From NCBI GenBank assembly GCA_900553025.1, contig USBT01000001.1, positions 1 to 64,000 of the forward strand: a DNA stretch of 64,000 nucleotides. The letters run 5' to 3'. The notes under the pieces were generated by a model. That model was not told the origin of the DNA and did no database searches. It worked only from the letters and a program-made list of their open reading frames with translations. The DNA comes from an uncultured Eubacteriales bacterium. Lineage in GTDB: Bacteria; Bacillota; Clostridia; Peptostreptococcales; Anaerovoracaceae. This document shows, piece by piece, positions 18,663 through 26,948 of this stretch; the stretch's first letter is position 1; each line of letters begins with the position of its first letter. Both the position numbers and the translations under genes were made by a program.

Positions 18663-20069
18663 CTAACCAAATATTCCGAGTTTAAAGAAGGAATCCAATT
18701 GTCCAAGTAATACCAATATCATTACAGGCGGTACAACGAACTTTATGCAAAACATATAGAATTTTTTCCAAGTAAACTTGCCATTGAGTTCTACTTCGTC
18801 CGACACGAAATCAGGAAGTACCCAGCCACAAATTATAGCGGTTAGGAGAGCACTTAGTGGCATCAGCACACCTTCTGAAACCAAATCCATTGAATCAAGC
18901 CATGTAGATTGCCCGAATATCTGTGGGAATCCGTGACTTCCAAGTCCGTCAAGAGATACGAATATAGCCTCTGCCATGATTGCAGCCGTACACCAAAATG
19001 TGATTTTCTTCTTATTGAATTTCTTAGACTTTTCTATTTTCATATCAACTACTACCGCAACAACTGTTTCTAAGAGAGAGATTGAGGATGTGATGGCAGC
19101 AATGAATACTAGAAAATACATAACAAACCCAAATATCGGCCCACCAGCTCCCATGGATGAAAATACGGTCTGTAGTGTAACAAACAGAAGTCCAGGTCCC
19201 GCAGCTGGCTCAAGTCCACCCGCAAATACCGCTGGCATAATTGCCATTCCCGCCATAACAGCTATAATTGTGTCTGCGACTGGGATAACTATTGAATTTA
19301 ATTTCAAGTCTTCCTCTTTCTTAAGATATGATCCATATGTTACCATGATGCCCATTCCAAGAGATAATGAGAAGAATGCTTGACCACCTGCCGCTGCAAA
19401 TACATTTACCCAACCACTTCCTTTGAAAACTTCAAAGTTTGGCTCAAATACAAACTTTAGACCTTCCGATGCTCCTGGCAAGGTAACACTTCTTACGATA
19501 ACCGCAACAAGCATGAAAAATAGTGCAGGCATTGCTATCTTCGAAAACTTCTCTATACCTTCCGAGACGCCACCTCTTACAACCGCAGCTGTCAACAAAA
19601 CAAATATAACTGTATATATAACTGTCTCTAGTTGATTACTAAAGAATGCTTGGAAATACTCAGCAGTTTCCATGCCAGCACCTTGATATCCCCAGCTTGC
19701 ATTGAAAATATCTCCAAGATTTGCAATCATATATTTGAGAGTATATCCACCAAGCATCATGTAAAACGACATAATTAGAAATGGCGATATTACTCCAAAC
19801 CAGCCTATCGGCGCATACTTCTTGCCTAACTCTCTATACGCACCTACAACACCCTTTCCAGTCTTTCTTCCAATACCGAGCTCTGTAATAGTAATAATAA
19901 TTCCAACGAAAGCAACAATTATAATATAAATAAATAAAAATGCAAATCCACCATTCTTACCCATCTTATACGGAAATGCCCATAGATTACCTAGTCCTAC
20001 GGCAGAGCCTACCGCAGCCATCAAGAAGCCAAATTGATTGCCCCATTGACCTTTCTTTTGTTGTTCCAT
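18663..20069 (-). CDS. Neurotransmitter:sodium symporter (NSS/SNF) family transporter
   Basis: A 468-residue Na+-coupled amino-acid symporter of the LeuT/TnaT/MhsT family with 11-12 predicted helices. The family signature in helix 1 is visible as A-V-G-S-A-V-G-L-G-N-L-W-A-F-P-Y with G-K-N-G-G-F following. Bacterial members take up hydrophobic or aromatic amino acids; the ligand cannot be stated from the sequence alone. It starts at ATG after GGAGGATATTTCA and has its own consensus promoter (20108-20135). A close paralogue follows at 20339-21730, so the organism invests in at least two such carriers next to an amino-acid ABC importer, consistent with amino-acid fermentation. Confidence 0.93.
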   Translation of the reverse strand: MEQQKKGQWGNQFGFLMAAVGSAVGLGNLWAFPYKMGKNGGFAFLFIYIIIVAFVGIIITITELGIGRKTGKGVVGAYRELGKKYAPIGWFGVISPFLIMSFYMMLGGYTLKYMIANLGDIFNASWGYQGAGMETAEYFQAFFSNQLETVIYTVIFVLLTAAVVRGGVSEGIEKFSKIAMPALFFMLVAVIVRSVTLPGASEGLKFVFEPNFEVFKGSGWVNVFAAAGGQAFFSLSLGMGIMVTYGSYLKKEEDLKLNSIVIPVADTIIAVMAGMAIMPAVFAGGLEPAAGPGLLFVTLQTVFSSMGAGGPIFGFVMYFLVFIAAITSSISLLETVVAVVVDMKIEKSKKFNKKKITFWCTAAIMAEAIFVSLDGLGSHGFPQIFGQSTWLDSMDLVSEGVLMPLSALLTAIICGWVLPDFVSDEVELNGKFTWKKFYMFCIKFVVPPVMILVLLGQLDSFFKLGIFG

Positions 20070-20107
20070 TGAAATATCCTCCTGTTTATCTAAAATGTGA
20101 TATCACT

Positions 20108-20135
20108 ATTATACACGCCGTTTTATATTTGTCAA
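20108..20135 (-). promoter_or_regulatory. Consensus promoter for the first NSS transporter
   Basis: TTGACA, 16 bases and TATAAT on the minus strand, about 39 bases before the start codon. The palindrome GTGATATCAC lies just downstream of the -10 box, inside the initially transcribed region, and could be an operator. Confidence 0.8.
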
Positions 20136-20230
20136 CAAAAATATAAAAATTTATTATTTTTTGTTTTGTAAAACAAATTCTTAAGAGTTTTCCATATAAA
20201 ATTATATGTCTAAATCTAATGCTTTTCACT

Positions 20231-20258
20231 AAAAATGCCGAAGAATCAATCCTCGGCA
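20231..20258 (-). terminator. Rho-independent terminator after the second NSS transporter
   Basis: On the minus strand TGCCGAGGA pairs with the later TTCTTCGGCA segment (9 bp with one G-U), followed by five T. It lies about 80 bases after the stop of the 20339-21730 gene. Confidence 0.8.
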
Positions 20259-20338
20259 CATTTTGTATCATACTACGATAATTATACATTAAGTGTGGAA
20301 TAATATAGTTGTTGCGTCTATATGAATCTCCTTTTCAT

Positions 20339-21730
20339 TTAAAACAATCCCCAATTAAAGAAGCCGTTAAGCTGTCCTATCAAAATGAAAATTAAGAAAA
20401 TAGGCGCTAAGAACTTTATGCAGAAGTAGAAAAAGCTTTTGCTCCCAAACGATGAACCAAGCTTAATTTCATCGTCCAAAAACCCAGGCTTCAGCCAGCC
20501 TAATATTACAACCATGAACAATCCTCCAAGAGGCATCAAAAATCCCTCAGCGAAGAGATCGAATGTGTCAAGCCAAGTATCAAAGCCTAGGATGTGCGGC
20601 AATCCACCGCCACCTAATGCATCGGCAGAAACTAATGTTGAGCCTAGGCAAGCCCATATCCCTATTAGAATCGTTACAAAATTCCTTGAAGGATTTTTCC
20701 CTTTTCGTACTTGTTCATCCATAAAGGCTGAAACTGCACCTTCGAGCATACCTACTGAAGAAGTAAGCGCTGCAATCAGTACAAGAAAATAGAATATAAA
20801 GCCAAACAACGCTCCAAACCCACCCATAGAATTAAAAACCGTCTGTAAGGTTACAAACAGTAGACTTGGTCCAGCATCGGGTTCAAGTCCAAATGCAAAT
20901 ACTGCAGGCATAACTGCGATTCCCGCCAAAATAGCCACGACTGTATCAGCAATAATTATTATAGCTGAGTTTTTTTCAAGGTTTTCTGATTTATTTAAAT
21001 ATGAACCGTATGCAATTATACATCCTGAAGAAATCGATAACGAGAAAAACATCTGTCCACCCGCTGCAGCCAGAACGGTAATCCAGCCAGAACCGTGGAA
21101 TACAGACCAGTCTGGTTTAAACATAAACGCGATACCGTCCATTGCGCCTGGCAGGGTTACGCTTCTGATAATTACAACAATCAACATAACAAAAAGAGCC
21201 GGCATTGCAATTACAGAAAATTTCTCAATACCTCCTGAAACACCACCAAGCACAACAACAATTGTAATGGCAAGGAATATAAGTCCATAAATAATAGCTT
21301 GCCACGTATCAGAAATGAATCCCCCAAAGAAATCACCACTTTCAACACCAAGCGTTCCCCAGCTTGCGTTAAAGATATTTCCAAAATTAGCAACTGTGTA
21401 CTTTAGGCAATATCCACCTAGAGTACAATAAAAGCAAATCAGGATTAATGGCGTTAGTGTGTTAATCCATCCGTTAAATGTGAATTTACTATCGAGTTTT
21501 CTATATGCTTCGATAGCAGCTTTCTCTTGCTTACGCCCAAATGAAATCTCACCCAGCATAATACAGTATCCGATAATAACAGCTAAAATAATATAGATTA
21601 CTAAAAAAGCAAACCCTCCGTTTTTCCCCATTTTAAATGGAAATCCCCAAATGTTACCAAGGCCGACAGCCGACCCGATGGTAGCCATAAGGAAACCAAA
21701 ATTTGATTTGAATTTACCCTTATCTTCCAT
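20339..21730 (-). CDS. Neurotransmitter:sodium symporter (NSS/SNF) family transporter, second paralogue
   Basis: A 463-residue paralogue of the downstream gene with the same helix-1 signature (I-G-S-A-V-G-L-G-N-I-W-G-F-P-F) and 11-12 helices. It begins at ATG after TAGGAGG and has its own promoter (21776-21804) and terminator (20231-20258), so the two transporters are separate transcription units despite being adjacent. The pair probably arose by duplication and may differ in amino-acid preference; the exchange of A-F-P-Y for G-F-P-F in helix 1, near the binding site in LeuT-type proteins, would fit that. Substrates are not resolved. Confidence 0.93.
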   Translation of the reverse strand: MEDKGKFKSNFGFLMATIGSAVGLGNIWGFPFKMGKNGGFAFLVIYIILAVIIGYCIMLGEISFGRKQEKAAIEAYRKLDSKFTFNGWINTLTPLILICFYCTLGGYCLKYTVANFGNIFNASWGTLGVESGDFFGGFISDTWQAIIYGLIFLAITIVVVLGGVSGGIEKFSVIAMPALFVMLIVVIIRSVTLPGAMDGIAFMFKPDWSVFHGSGWITVLAAAGGQMFFSLSISSGCIIAYGSYLNKSENLEKNSAIIIIADTVVAILAGIAVMPAVFAFGLEPDAGPSLLFVTLQTVFNSMGGFGALFGFIFYFLVLIAALTSSVGMLEGAVSAFMDEQVRKGKNPSRNFVTILIGIWACLGSTLVSADALGGGGLPHILGFDTWLDTFDLFAEGFLMPLGGLFMVVILGWLKPGFLDDEIKLGSSFGSKSFFYFCIKFLAPIFLIFILIGQLNGFFNWGLF

Positions 21731-21775
21731 AATTTAGCCTCCTAAAAAACAAAATGTAAATAATTTATAACGAGA

Positions 21776-21804
21776 AGTATATCACCATCAAAACCAATAG
21801 TCAA
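21776..21804 (-). promoter_or_regulatory. Promoter for the second NSS transporter
   Basis: TTGACT, 17 bases and TATACT on the minus strand, about 46 bases upstream of the start codon. Confidence 0.7.
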
Positions 21805-21939
21805 CGACTAAAAAGAAAAAATATTCATTATAATGATTTAATATAATAGTTTTGCAATAAAATCTTATATAACATGCTCAAACACATTTGTGATATAATG
21901 TTTTTAAAGTTTATTAAACAAATATCAAGGAGAGATTAT

Positions 21940-22818
21940 ATGTCATCTCTATATGAGAAAAACAACAAAACATTCGAAATATTCAAAAGAATATTATTTT
22001 GTACCATAGGAGCCATTATAATCGGTTTCAACATCAAAAGCTTCGTGCGTACGGGCGGGTTATTTCCAGGTGGATTCGCAGGTATAACTCTTCTAATTCA
22101 GCGAAGTCTAGACGCATTTTTAAATATCCAAGTATCCTATACGCTGATCTATATTCCACTTAACATGATTCCAATTTACATCGGAATCAAATGGCTTGGC
22201 AAAAATTTTACATTCTATTCAATATATGTAATAGTCCTAAGCAGTATTGTCGTCGACATTTTGCCAGATATAGTATTGACTTATGATATCCTTCTCATAG
22301 CAATCTTCGGCGGCATTATCAATGGCGTTGCAATTTGGATTTGTCTTCTTGTAGGTGCCAGCGCAGGTGGGACTGACTTCATCTCAATTTATTTTTCCGA
22401 AAAAAGAGGCAAGGATGCATGGAATTACATTTTGCTTGGAAATGTCCTCGTCCTTACTGTAGCAGGTGTTTTGTTTGGTGTTGACAAGGCAATGTATTCG
22501 ATAATATTTCAATTTTGCACAACCCAAGTTATTCAAAATCTTTTCAAGCAGTATAGGAAGCATACTTTGCTGATAATTACGAATGAGCCTGCTTCAGTTT
22601 ACGGTCGGATAAAAACAATAACGCACCATGACGCTACTTTGTTCATGGGCGTAGGCATGTACCAGGGCAGTCAAAGACAGATGATTTATTCGGTTGTCGG
22701 AAGTGACGAAGTGGACGCTGTTTTAAATGCTATCAAGGAGGTTGACCCTAAGGCCTTCGTAAATGTAATGAAAACTGAGCAGCTCGGCGGTAGATTTTAT
22801 AAAAAGCCTAGAATTTAA
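21940..22818 (+). CDS. YitT family membrane protein
   Basis: A 292-residue protein with five or six N-terminal helices and a C-terminal soluble DUF2179 domain (the H-D-A-T-L-F-M-G-V-G-M-Y and V-D-P-K-A-F-V-N-V segments). This matches the YitT/YebE/YvjA family of Firmicutes, whose function is not known. I chose the ATG giving M-S-S-L-Y-E-K-N because AAGGAGAG lies 6 bases upstream; the upstream ATGs have no ribosome site. An extended -10 (TGATATAAT) ends at 21899, but no good -35 is visible. It is the only plus-strand gene in the first 26 kb and is convergent with the phosphoesterase gene. Confidence 0.9.
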   Translation: MSSLYEKNNKTFEIFKRILFCTIGAIIIGFNIKSFVRTGGLFPGGFAGITLLIQRSLDAFLNIQVSYTLIYIPLNMIPIYIGIKWLGKNFTFYSIYVIVLSSIVVDILPDIVLTYDILLIAIFGGIINGVAIWICLLVGASAGGTDFISIYFSEKRGKDAWNYILLGNVLVLTVAGVLFGVDKAMYSIIFQFCTTQVIQNLFKQYRKHTLLIITNEPASVYGRIKTITHHDATLFMGVGMYQGSQRQMIYSVVGSDEVDAVLNAIKEVDPKAFVNVMKTEQLGGRFYKKPRI

Positions 22819-22865
22819 TGCAAGATATTCGAAGCCTGCAGCCCTAGACTCAAATCAATTCTACA

Positions 22866-22902
22866 TAAAATAGCCGAATTCTATATGTGAATTTCGGCTA
22901 TT
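22866..22902 (-). terminator. Terminator hairpin overlapping the stop of the phosphoesterase gene
   Basis: A 10-bp perfect stem (AATAGCCGAA/TTCGGCTATT) spans the 3' end of the minus-strand gene at 22881. It is followed by TTTT on the minus strand, and it may also help stop plus-strand YitT transcription. Confidence 0.65.
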
Positions 22903-23834
22903 ATAATCTCTGGTCTATTGAAAACTCGGATAGGAAAAGAGCTATTCCCAAGTCCTCTTGAAATTATCATTTTCCCATTTCCAGCATTGTGAACTCCAGA
23001 TGTGTATTTCGGCAAAATGCCCTGTCCAGGTGAAAACAGTCCACCTAAGATTGGCAATCTTATCTGTCCGCCGTGTGCGTGACCTGAAAAAATATAATCA
23101 TAACTGGCAGATGAGTATTCCTCGATGAACTGTGGCTCGTGAGCAAGCAAAATACTTATGTCGCATTGCGATTCGCTACGTTTTTGTTTGATTTCCTCTA
23201 CTGCTGATTTCAATACATCCTGGTCAACATCTGAGTTTTTCTTTGTGCGATTCCTTCCTTCTACCATTAGTAGCCTCTCTGGGAAGCCAGTCAGCAAAAC
23301 CTCAACATTTCTTGATGCTGTATCATCATTTCTCCTGCTCTCATCACGGAGCTTATCATCAGGCAGTTTTCGAATTTTCACGTTTTCAATATGGCTCGTA
23401 CCGTCAAGAACAACAACACCTGTGTTTTCAAGCTTCTCCCTCAATGCTCTGACGATATCTTGCGAAAATGCAAGTTCATGATTCCCATAAGAAAAGAATG
23501 TAGGAGCAATCATTCTAAGATTTTTCATAAAATCGATTGCTGCCTCAAAATCCTTGGTCGCTTCCGCTTCAAAGCTATTGGACGCTCCCAGTTCAAAACC
23601 CTTGTTGACCTGCATACGCCTATCCACAAGATCACCTGTAAAGACTATCAAGTGCGGCTTTGTATCAGACACCCGGCCTAGTAACTCCATATTATCATTT
23701 CCAAAGCATGCTCCCTGCAAGTCTGAAAGATGTACAACACGAAGCACGTCCCACACATCTTGAAATTCCTGTGTTACGCCCTTAACGAAGCTATATCTTG
23801 ATATCACAAGTGTTTTGTTGCCGGGCCAAATCAA
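22881..23834 (-). CDS. Metallophosphoesterase (YkuE/YaeI-like), TTG start
   Basis: A 317-residue calcineurin-like phosphoesterase. Motifs visible in order are D-L-Q-G (motif I, where D-x-H is usual), G-D-L-V-D-R (motif II), G-N-H-E (motif III), A-H-E-P near residue 215 and G-H-A-H-G-G (C-terminal metal motif). The motif I histidine is replaced by glutamine. The start is a TTG that overlaps the exonuclease stop (TTGA), with GGAG 8 bases upstream inside that gene. Related proteins act on phospholipids or lipid-linked phosphates (YkuE, LpxH-like), but the substrate here is unknown. It is the last gene of the psuK-psuG-exonuclease run. Confidence 0.85.
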   Translation of the reverse strand: MIWPGNKTLVISRYSFVKGVTQEFQDVWDVLRVVHLSDLQGACFGNDNMELLGRVSDTKPHLIVFTGDLVDRRMQVNKGFELGASNSFEAEATKDFEAAIDFMKNLRMIAPTFFSYGNHELAFSQDIVRALREKLENTGVVVLDGTSHIENVKIRKLPDDKLRDESRRNDDTASRNVEVLLTGFPERLLMVEGRNRTKKNSDVDQDVLKSAVEEIKQKRSESQCDISILLAHEPQFIEEYSSASYDYIFSGHAHGGQIRLPILGGLFSPGQGILPKYTSGVHNAGNGKMIISRGLGNSSFPIRVFNRPEIIIAEIHI

Positions 23835-24580
23835 ATTTCAAGCTCCAAGCTAACCGGGCAATGGTCGCTACCCATAATGTCTGTATGAATTTTGGCTTCT
23901 TTTATTTTGTCCGCAATGCGATTAGAAACAAGGAAATAGTCAATCCTCCAACCTGCATTGTTCTTTCGGGCGTTAAACCTATAGGACCACCAGCTGTAAA
24001 TACCTTCCTTGTCAGGGTACAAATGCCTAAATGTATCTGTAAAGCCTGCATCTAGCAGCTTGCCAAATTTTTCGCGCTCCTCATCTGTAAATCCGGCATT
24101 TCGTCTATTTGTTTTTGGATTTTTAAGGTCAATCTCCTTGTGAGCTACATTTAAATCTCCGCATATTATAACAGGCTTCTTTTTATCAAGCTCGAGCATG
24201 TACTCCTTAAAGGCATCCTCCCAGTCCATTCTGTAATCAAGCCTTTCAAGCTCCGACTTCGAGTTTGGTGTATATACCGTCACAAAATAAAAGTCTTCAA
24301 ACTCACAGACAATCGTCCTTCCTTCGTCATCATATTCGCCGAAATTGTGGGTGACATTAATCGGCTTATACTTTGAAAATACAGCAGTTCCCGAGTAACC
24401 CTTTCTGATTGCGCTATTAAAGTGTTCCTCATACTCAGGCAGATCAACCTCCGCTTGACCGGGTTGCATCTTCGTCTCCTGAATTCCAATTATATCAGGA
24501 TCAAGCTCCCTCATGGATTCTACAAATCCCTTTTTAAGAGCTGCCCTAAGACCATTTACATTCCAAGAAACTAATTTCAT
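23831..24580 (-). CDS. exoA: Exodeoxyribonuclease III / AP endonuclease
   Basis: A 249-residue exonuclease III family enzyme for base-excision repair. The N-terminus M-K-L-V-S-W-N-V-N-G-L-R-A, the metal-binding G-I-Q-E-T-K-M, G-D-L-N-V-A-H and the terminal G-S-D-H-C-P motif with the catalytic histidine are all present. It starts at ATG after AGGGTGAG, 19 bases downstream of the PsuG gene, and its stop overlaps the next start. The length is normal. The gene name follows the Bacillus ExoA naming; xth is the E. coli equivalent. Confidence 0.94.
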   Translation of the reverse strand: MKLVSWNVNGLRAALKKGFVESMRELDPDIIGIQETKMQPGQAEVDLPEYEEHFNSAIRKGYSGTAVFSKYKPINVTHNFGEYDDEGRTIVCEFEDFYFVTVYTPNSKSELERLDYRMDWEDAFKEYMLELDKKKPVIICGDLNVAHKEIDLKNPKTNRRNAGFTDEEREKFGKLLDAGFTDTFRHLYPDKEGIYSWWSYRFNARKNNAGWRIDYFLVSNRIADKIKEAKIHTDIMGSDHCPVSLELEI

Positions 24581-24599
24581 TTACTCACCCTTTCCTCTA

Positions 24600-25520
24600 T
24601 TAATCTTCTTCACAATATGCCTTTGCTATCTGTGCTGCAACCTTGGCATTATTAAACACAAGCTCAATATTAGCATCAAGACTTGAGCCACCAGTAATAT
24701 CTTTTACCTTTGAAAGTAGGAATGGTGTTGATTCCTTGCCCTTGATTCCCTTTTCTTCAGCCTCTTTAACCGCTTCATTTATAGCTTTGTTTATAATGTC
24801 TTCATCCATAGAAAACTTTTCAGGAATAGGATTTGCCATAAGCATACCAGTGTGAAGCCCCGCTCCCCTCTGTGCCTCGAAAGCCCTTGCCGCTTCCTCA
24901 GGAGAATCAACTCTATAATCAACCTTAAATTCGCTTTCTCTGGTATAAAATGCAGGTAGCTTGTCGGTCTGATATCCCAAAATAGGAACACCCTTCGTTT
25001 CTAGATACTCTAGCGTAAGAGGAATGTCCAAAATAGCCTTAGCGCCTGCACAAACTACCATCACAGGTGTATTTGCAAGTTCCTCAAGGTCGGCAGAAAT
25101 ATCCATAGTTTCCTGTGCCCCTCTGTGCACTCCACCTATTCCACCAGTTGCAAAAATCGAAACTCCAGCCATATGAGCAATAATCATTGTCGTAGCAACA
25201 GTAGTAGCTCCATCAAATCCCCTTGCGATAGCCATAGGAATATCTCTTCTGGAACACTTCGTAACTTCAAGACCCTTCTTGCCCAAATATTCAATTTCTT
25301 CCTTTTTTAGCCCACATTTGAGTTTACCCCCAATTATTGCGGTTGTGGCGGGAATTGCGCCGTTTTCTCTAACAATTTCCTCCACTTTAAGTGCCGTTTC
25401 AACATTTTGTGGATATGGCATTCCATGCGAAATAATAGTCGATTCCAAGGCAACCACAGGTTCGCCATTTGCGAGCGCCTTGCTAACTTCAGGCGCAATT
25501 TCCAAATATTTAGTTTCCAT
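24600..25520 (-). CDS. psuG: Pseudouridine-5'-phosphate glycosidase
   Basis: A 306-residue enzyme that cleaves the C-C glycosidic bond of pseudouridine 5'-phosphate to uracil and ribose 5-phosphate. The family pattern is clear: V-V-A-L-E-S-T-I-I-S-H-G-M-P near the N-terminus, A-T-T-A-I-I-G-G, F-A-T-G-G-I-G-G-V-H-R-G and T-P-F-L-L near the C-terminus. I chose the ATG giving M-E-T-K-Y-L-E, because GGAGG lies 6 bases upstream. The frame continues 12 codons upstream through a duplicated copy of the psuK 3' end, but that part lacks a ribosome site. It follows the PfkB kinase gene, the expected partner. Confidence 0.93.
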   Translation of the reverse strand: METKYLEIAPEVSKALANGEPVVALESTIISHGMPYPQNVETALKVEEIVRENGAIPATTAIIGGKLKCGLKKEEIEYLGKKGLEVTKCSRRDIPMAIARGFDGATTVATTMIIAHMAGVSIFATGGIGGVHRGAQETMDISADLEELANTPVMVVCAGAKAILDIPLTLEYLETKGVPILGYQTDKLPAFYTRESEFKVDYRVDSPEEAARAFEAQRGAGLHTGMLMANPIPEKFSMDEDIINKAINEAVKEAEEKGIKGKESTPFLLSKVKDITGGSSLDANIELVFNNAKVAAQIAKAYCEED

Positions 25521-25540
25521 TTCAATCCTCCATTTCATTA

Positions 25541-25625
25541 GCAAATCCCTGGACATGCAAGAATTTTTATTTTGCGTCCACCTCGTCCTCTAAGATGTCC
25601 GGCGAATCCCTGCGCGTGCAAGAAT
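25541..25625 (-). repeat. Imperfect 24-base direct repeat at the psuK-psuG junction
   Basis: Two copies (25541-25564 and 25602-25625) match at 20 of 24 bases. One encodes the last residues of the kinase (around I-L-A-R-A-G-I-R); the other lies just upstream of psuG and extends its open frame backwards. This looks like a local duplication of the psuK end. Confidence 0.7.
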
Positions 25626-26684
25626 TCTCTCTATTGTTATATCTTCGTTTATTGTCTGCTCGCCCTCGACCGCCATTGCGGATGCAGCAAGCGAGAATTT
25701 CACTGTTTTCTCAAATGAGAAATCATTAAGATAGCTATAAACAAGTCCCGCCATGAAGCAGTCCCCTCCGCCTGTGACATTTGCCAGCTTAACCGGCATG
25801 ATTGGCGCTTTGATTATTTTGTTCTCGCAGGCAGCGTATACACCATATCGTCCTAAGCTTATAAATACCCTTTTTACACCCTTCATTAACAAAATATTCG
25901 CAGCTTCTTTAAGTGTTTTTTCGTCCACAATGCTGACTCCGGAAAGCATTTCGGCTTCCATTTTGTTTGGTTTTAAGGTATGAATGTATTTTAGAAATGG
26001 TTTGAGCTTTCTTCCCTTCTCCGTTGAAACTGGATCAACGAAAATAGGGCCATCGTAAAGCTCTGTCAATTTCATCATTGTTTCACTAGGAATATTAGCA
26101 TCTATCACGATTGCCTTAGCATTCGATATCAGCATTTTCTTGTTTTCAATGTATTCTGGACTGATAAAATCAAAGACCCTCATATCGGCTATTGCGGATA
26201 TCATATCTCCATTTTGATCGGCGATATATAAATATGTAGCAGTTTTCTGTCCCTGAACGGAAAGTACATCATTAAAATCTAGCTTTTCATGTGGACTATG
26301 AATCCTGATAGACTGCCCTACATCATCGTCACCGACAGCAGTCAGCATCTTGGTTTCAATACCCATCAGGCTCATATTATGTGCGATATTTCTCCCGACA
26401 CCACCCATTGTCGTATTCACAATCCCAGGGTTTGAATCCTCCATGATAAGTTTTGAGAATGGCTTGCCTCCTACATCTCTTGTCAGTCCTCCTATCACAA
26501 CCACGTATTGCTCGCCGCCAATGACATAGCCTTTACCCCTTATTTCACCCTTTTTCATGAGATTTGAAATGTGCACAGCAACTGAAGATCTAGCGATTCC
26601 AAGATGAGCTGCTAACTCCTGTTGTGAAATCATAGGATTTTGTTTTACAAGTTTTAGAATTTCATGTTCTCTATCGGTTACCAT
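25590..26684 (-). CDS. psuK: HTH-PfkB carbohydrate kinase, probable pseudouridine kinase
   Basis: A 364-residue fusion of an N-terminal winged helix-turn-helix (about residues 1-55, Q-Q-E-L-A-A-H-L-G-I-A-R-S-S-V) and a PfkB/ribokinase domain. The kinase signature near the C-terminus is N-V-T-G-G-G-D-C-F-M-A-G, with the catalytic aspartate in G-G-D. The layout matches E. coli YeiI-type kinases. Its position directly before psuG argues for phosphorylation of pseudouridine. The HTH could make it an autoregulator. I prefer the ATG start (M-V-T-D-R-E-H-E) over a GTG three codons upstream. A promoter is present at 26725-26753. Confidence 0.85.
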   Translation of the reverse strand: MVTDREHEILKLVKQNPMISQQELAAHLGIARSSVAVHISNLMKKGEIRGKGYVIGGEQYVVVIGGLTRDVGGKPFSKLIMEDSNPGIVNTTMGGVGRNIAHNMSLMGIETKMLTAVGDDDVGQSIRIHSPHEKLDFNDVLSVQGQKTATYLYIADQNGDMISAIADMRVFDFISPEYIENKKMLISNAKAIVIDANIPSETMMKLTELYDGPIFVDPVSTEKGRKLKPFLKYIHTLKPNKMEAEMLSGVSIVDEKTLKEAANILLMKGVKRVFISLGRYGVYAACENKIIKAPIMPVKLANVTGGGDCFMAGLVYSYLNDFSFEKTVKFSLAASAMAVEGEQTINEDITIERILARAGIRRTS

Positions 26685-26724
26685 TTTAATCACCAGCCTA
26701 AATTCTTTGTAATCATTTGTTTAT

Positions 26725-26753
26725 ATTATTACACATTAGTTTATCTGAGTCAA
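26725..26753 (-). promoter_or_regulatory. Probable promoter for psuK-psuG-exoA-phosphoesterase
   Basis: TTGACT, 17 bases, then AATAAT preceded by TG (extended -10) on the minus strand, about 40 bases before the psuK start. Confidence 0.55.
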
Positions 26754-26885
26754 TCGTTTTCTGGATATTAAATCAATTACTTTCTGAATACGGATAATAG
26801 TTTTTCTAAACAAATTTAATCCTGCCCATATAAGTAGTCGCCTAAATTACGTCTAAAACAGGCATTGGCAAACACCTCTAAATAT

Positions 26886-26914
26886 TTGTTTTGAAAACTC
26901 ATTCATGATAGAAT
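26886..26914 (+). promoter_or_regulatory. Possible promoter for the CPA1 antiporter
   Basis: TTGTTT, 17 bases and TAGAAT on the plus strand, about 35 bases before the start codon. Both boxes deviate from consensus. Confidence 0.4.
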
Positions 26915-26948
26915 TATTAATACCAATTTAACAAGGAGGAACACATCT

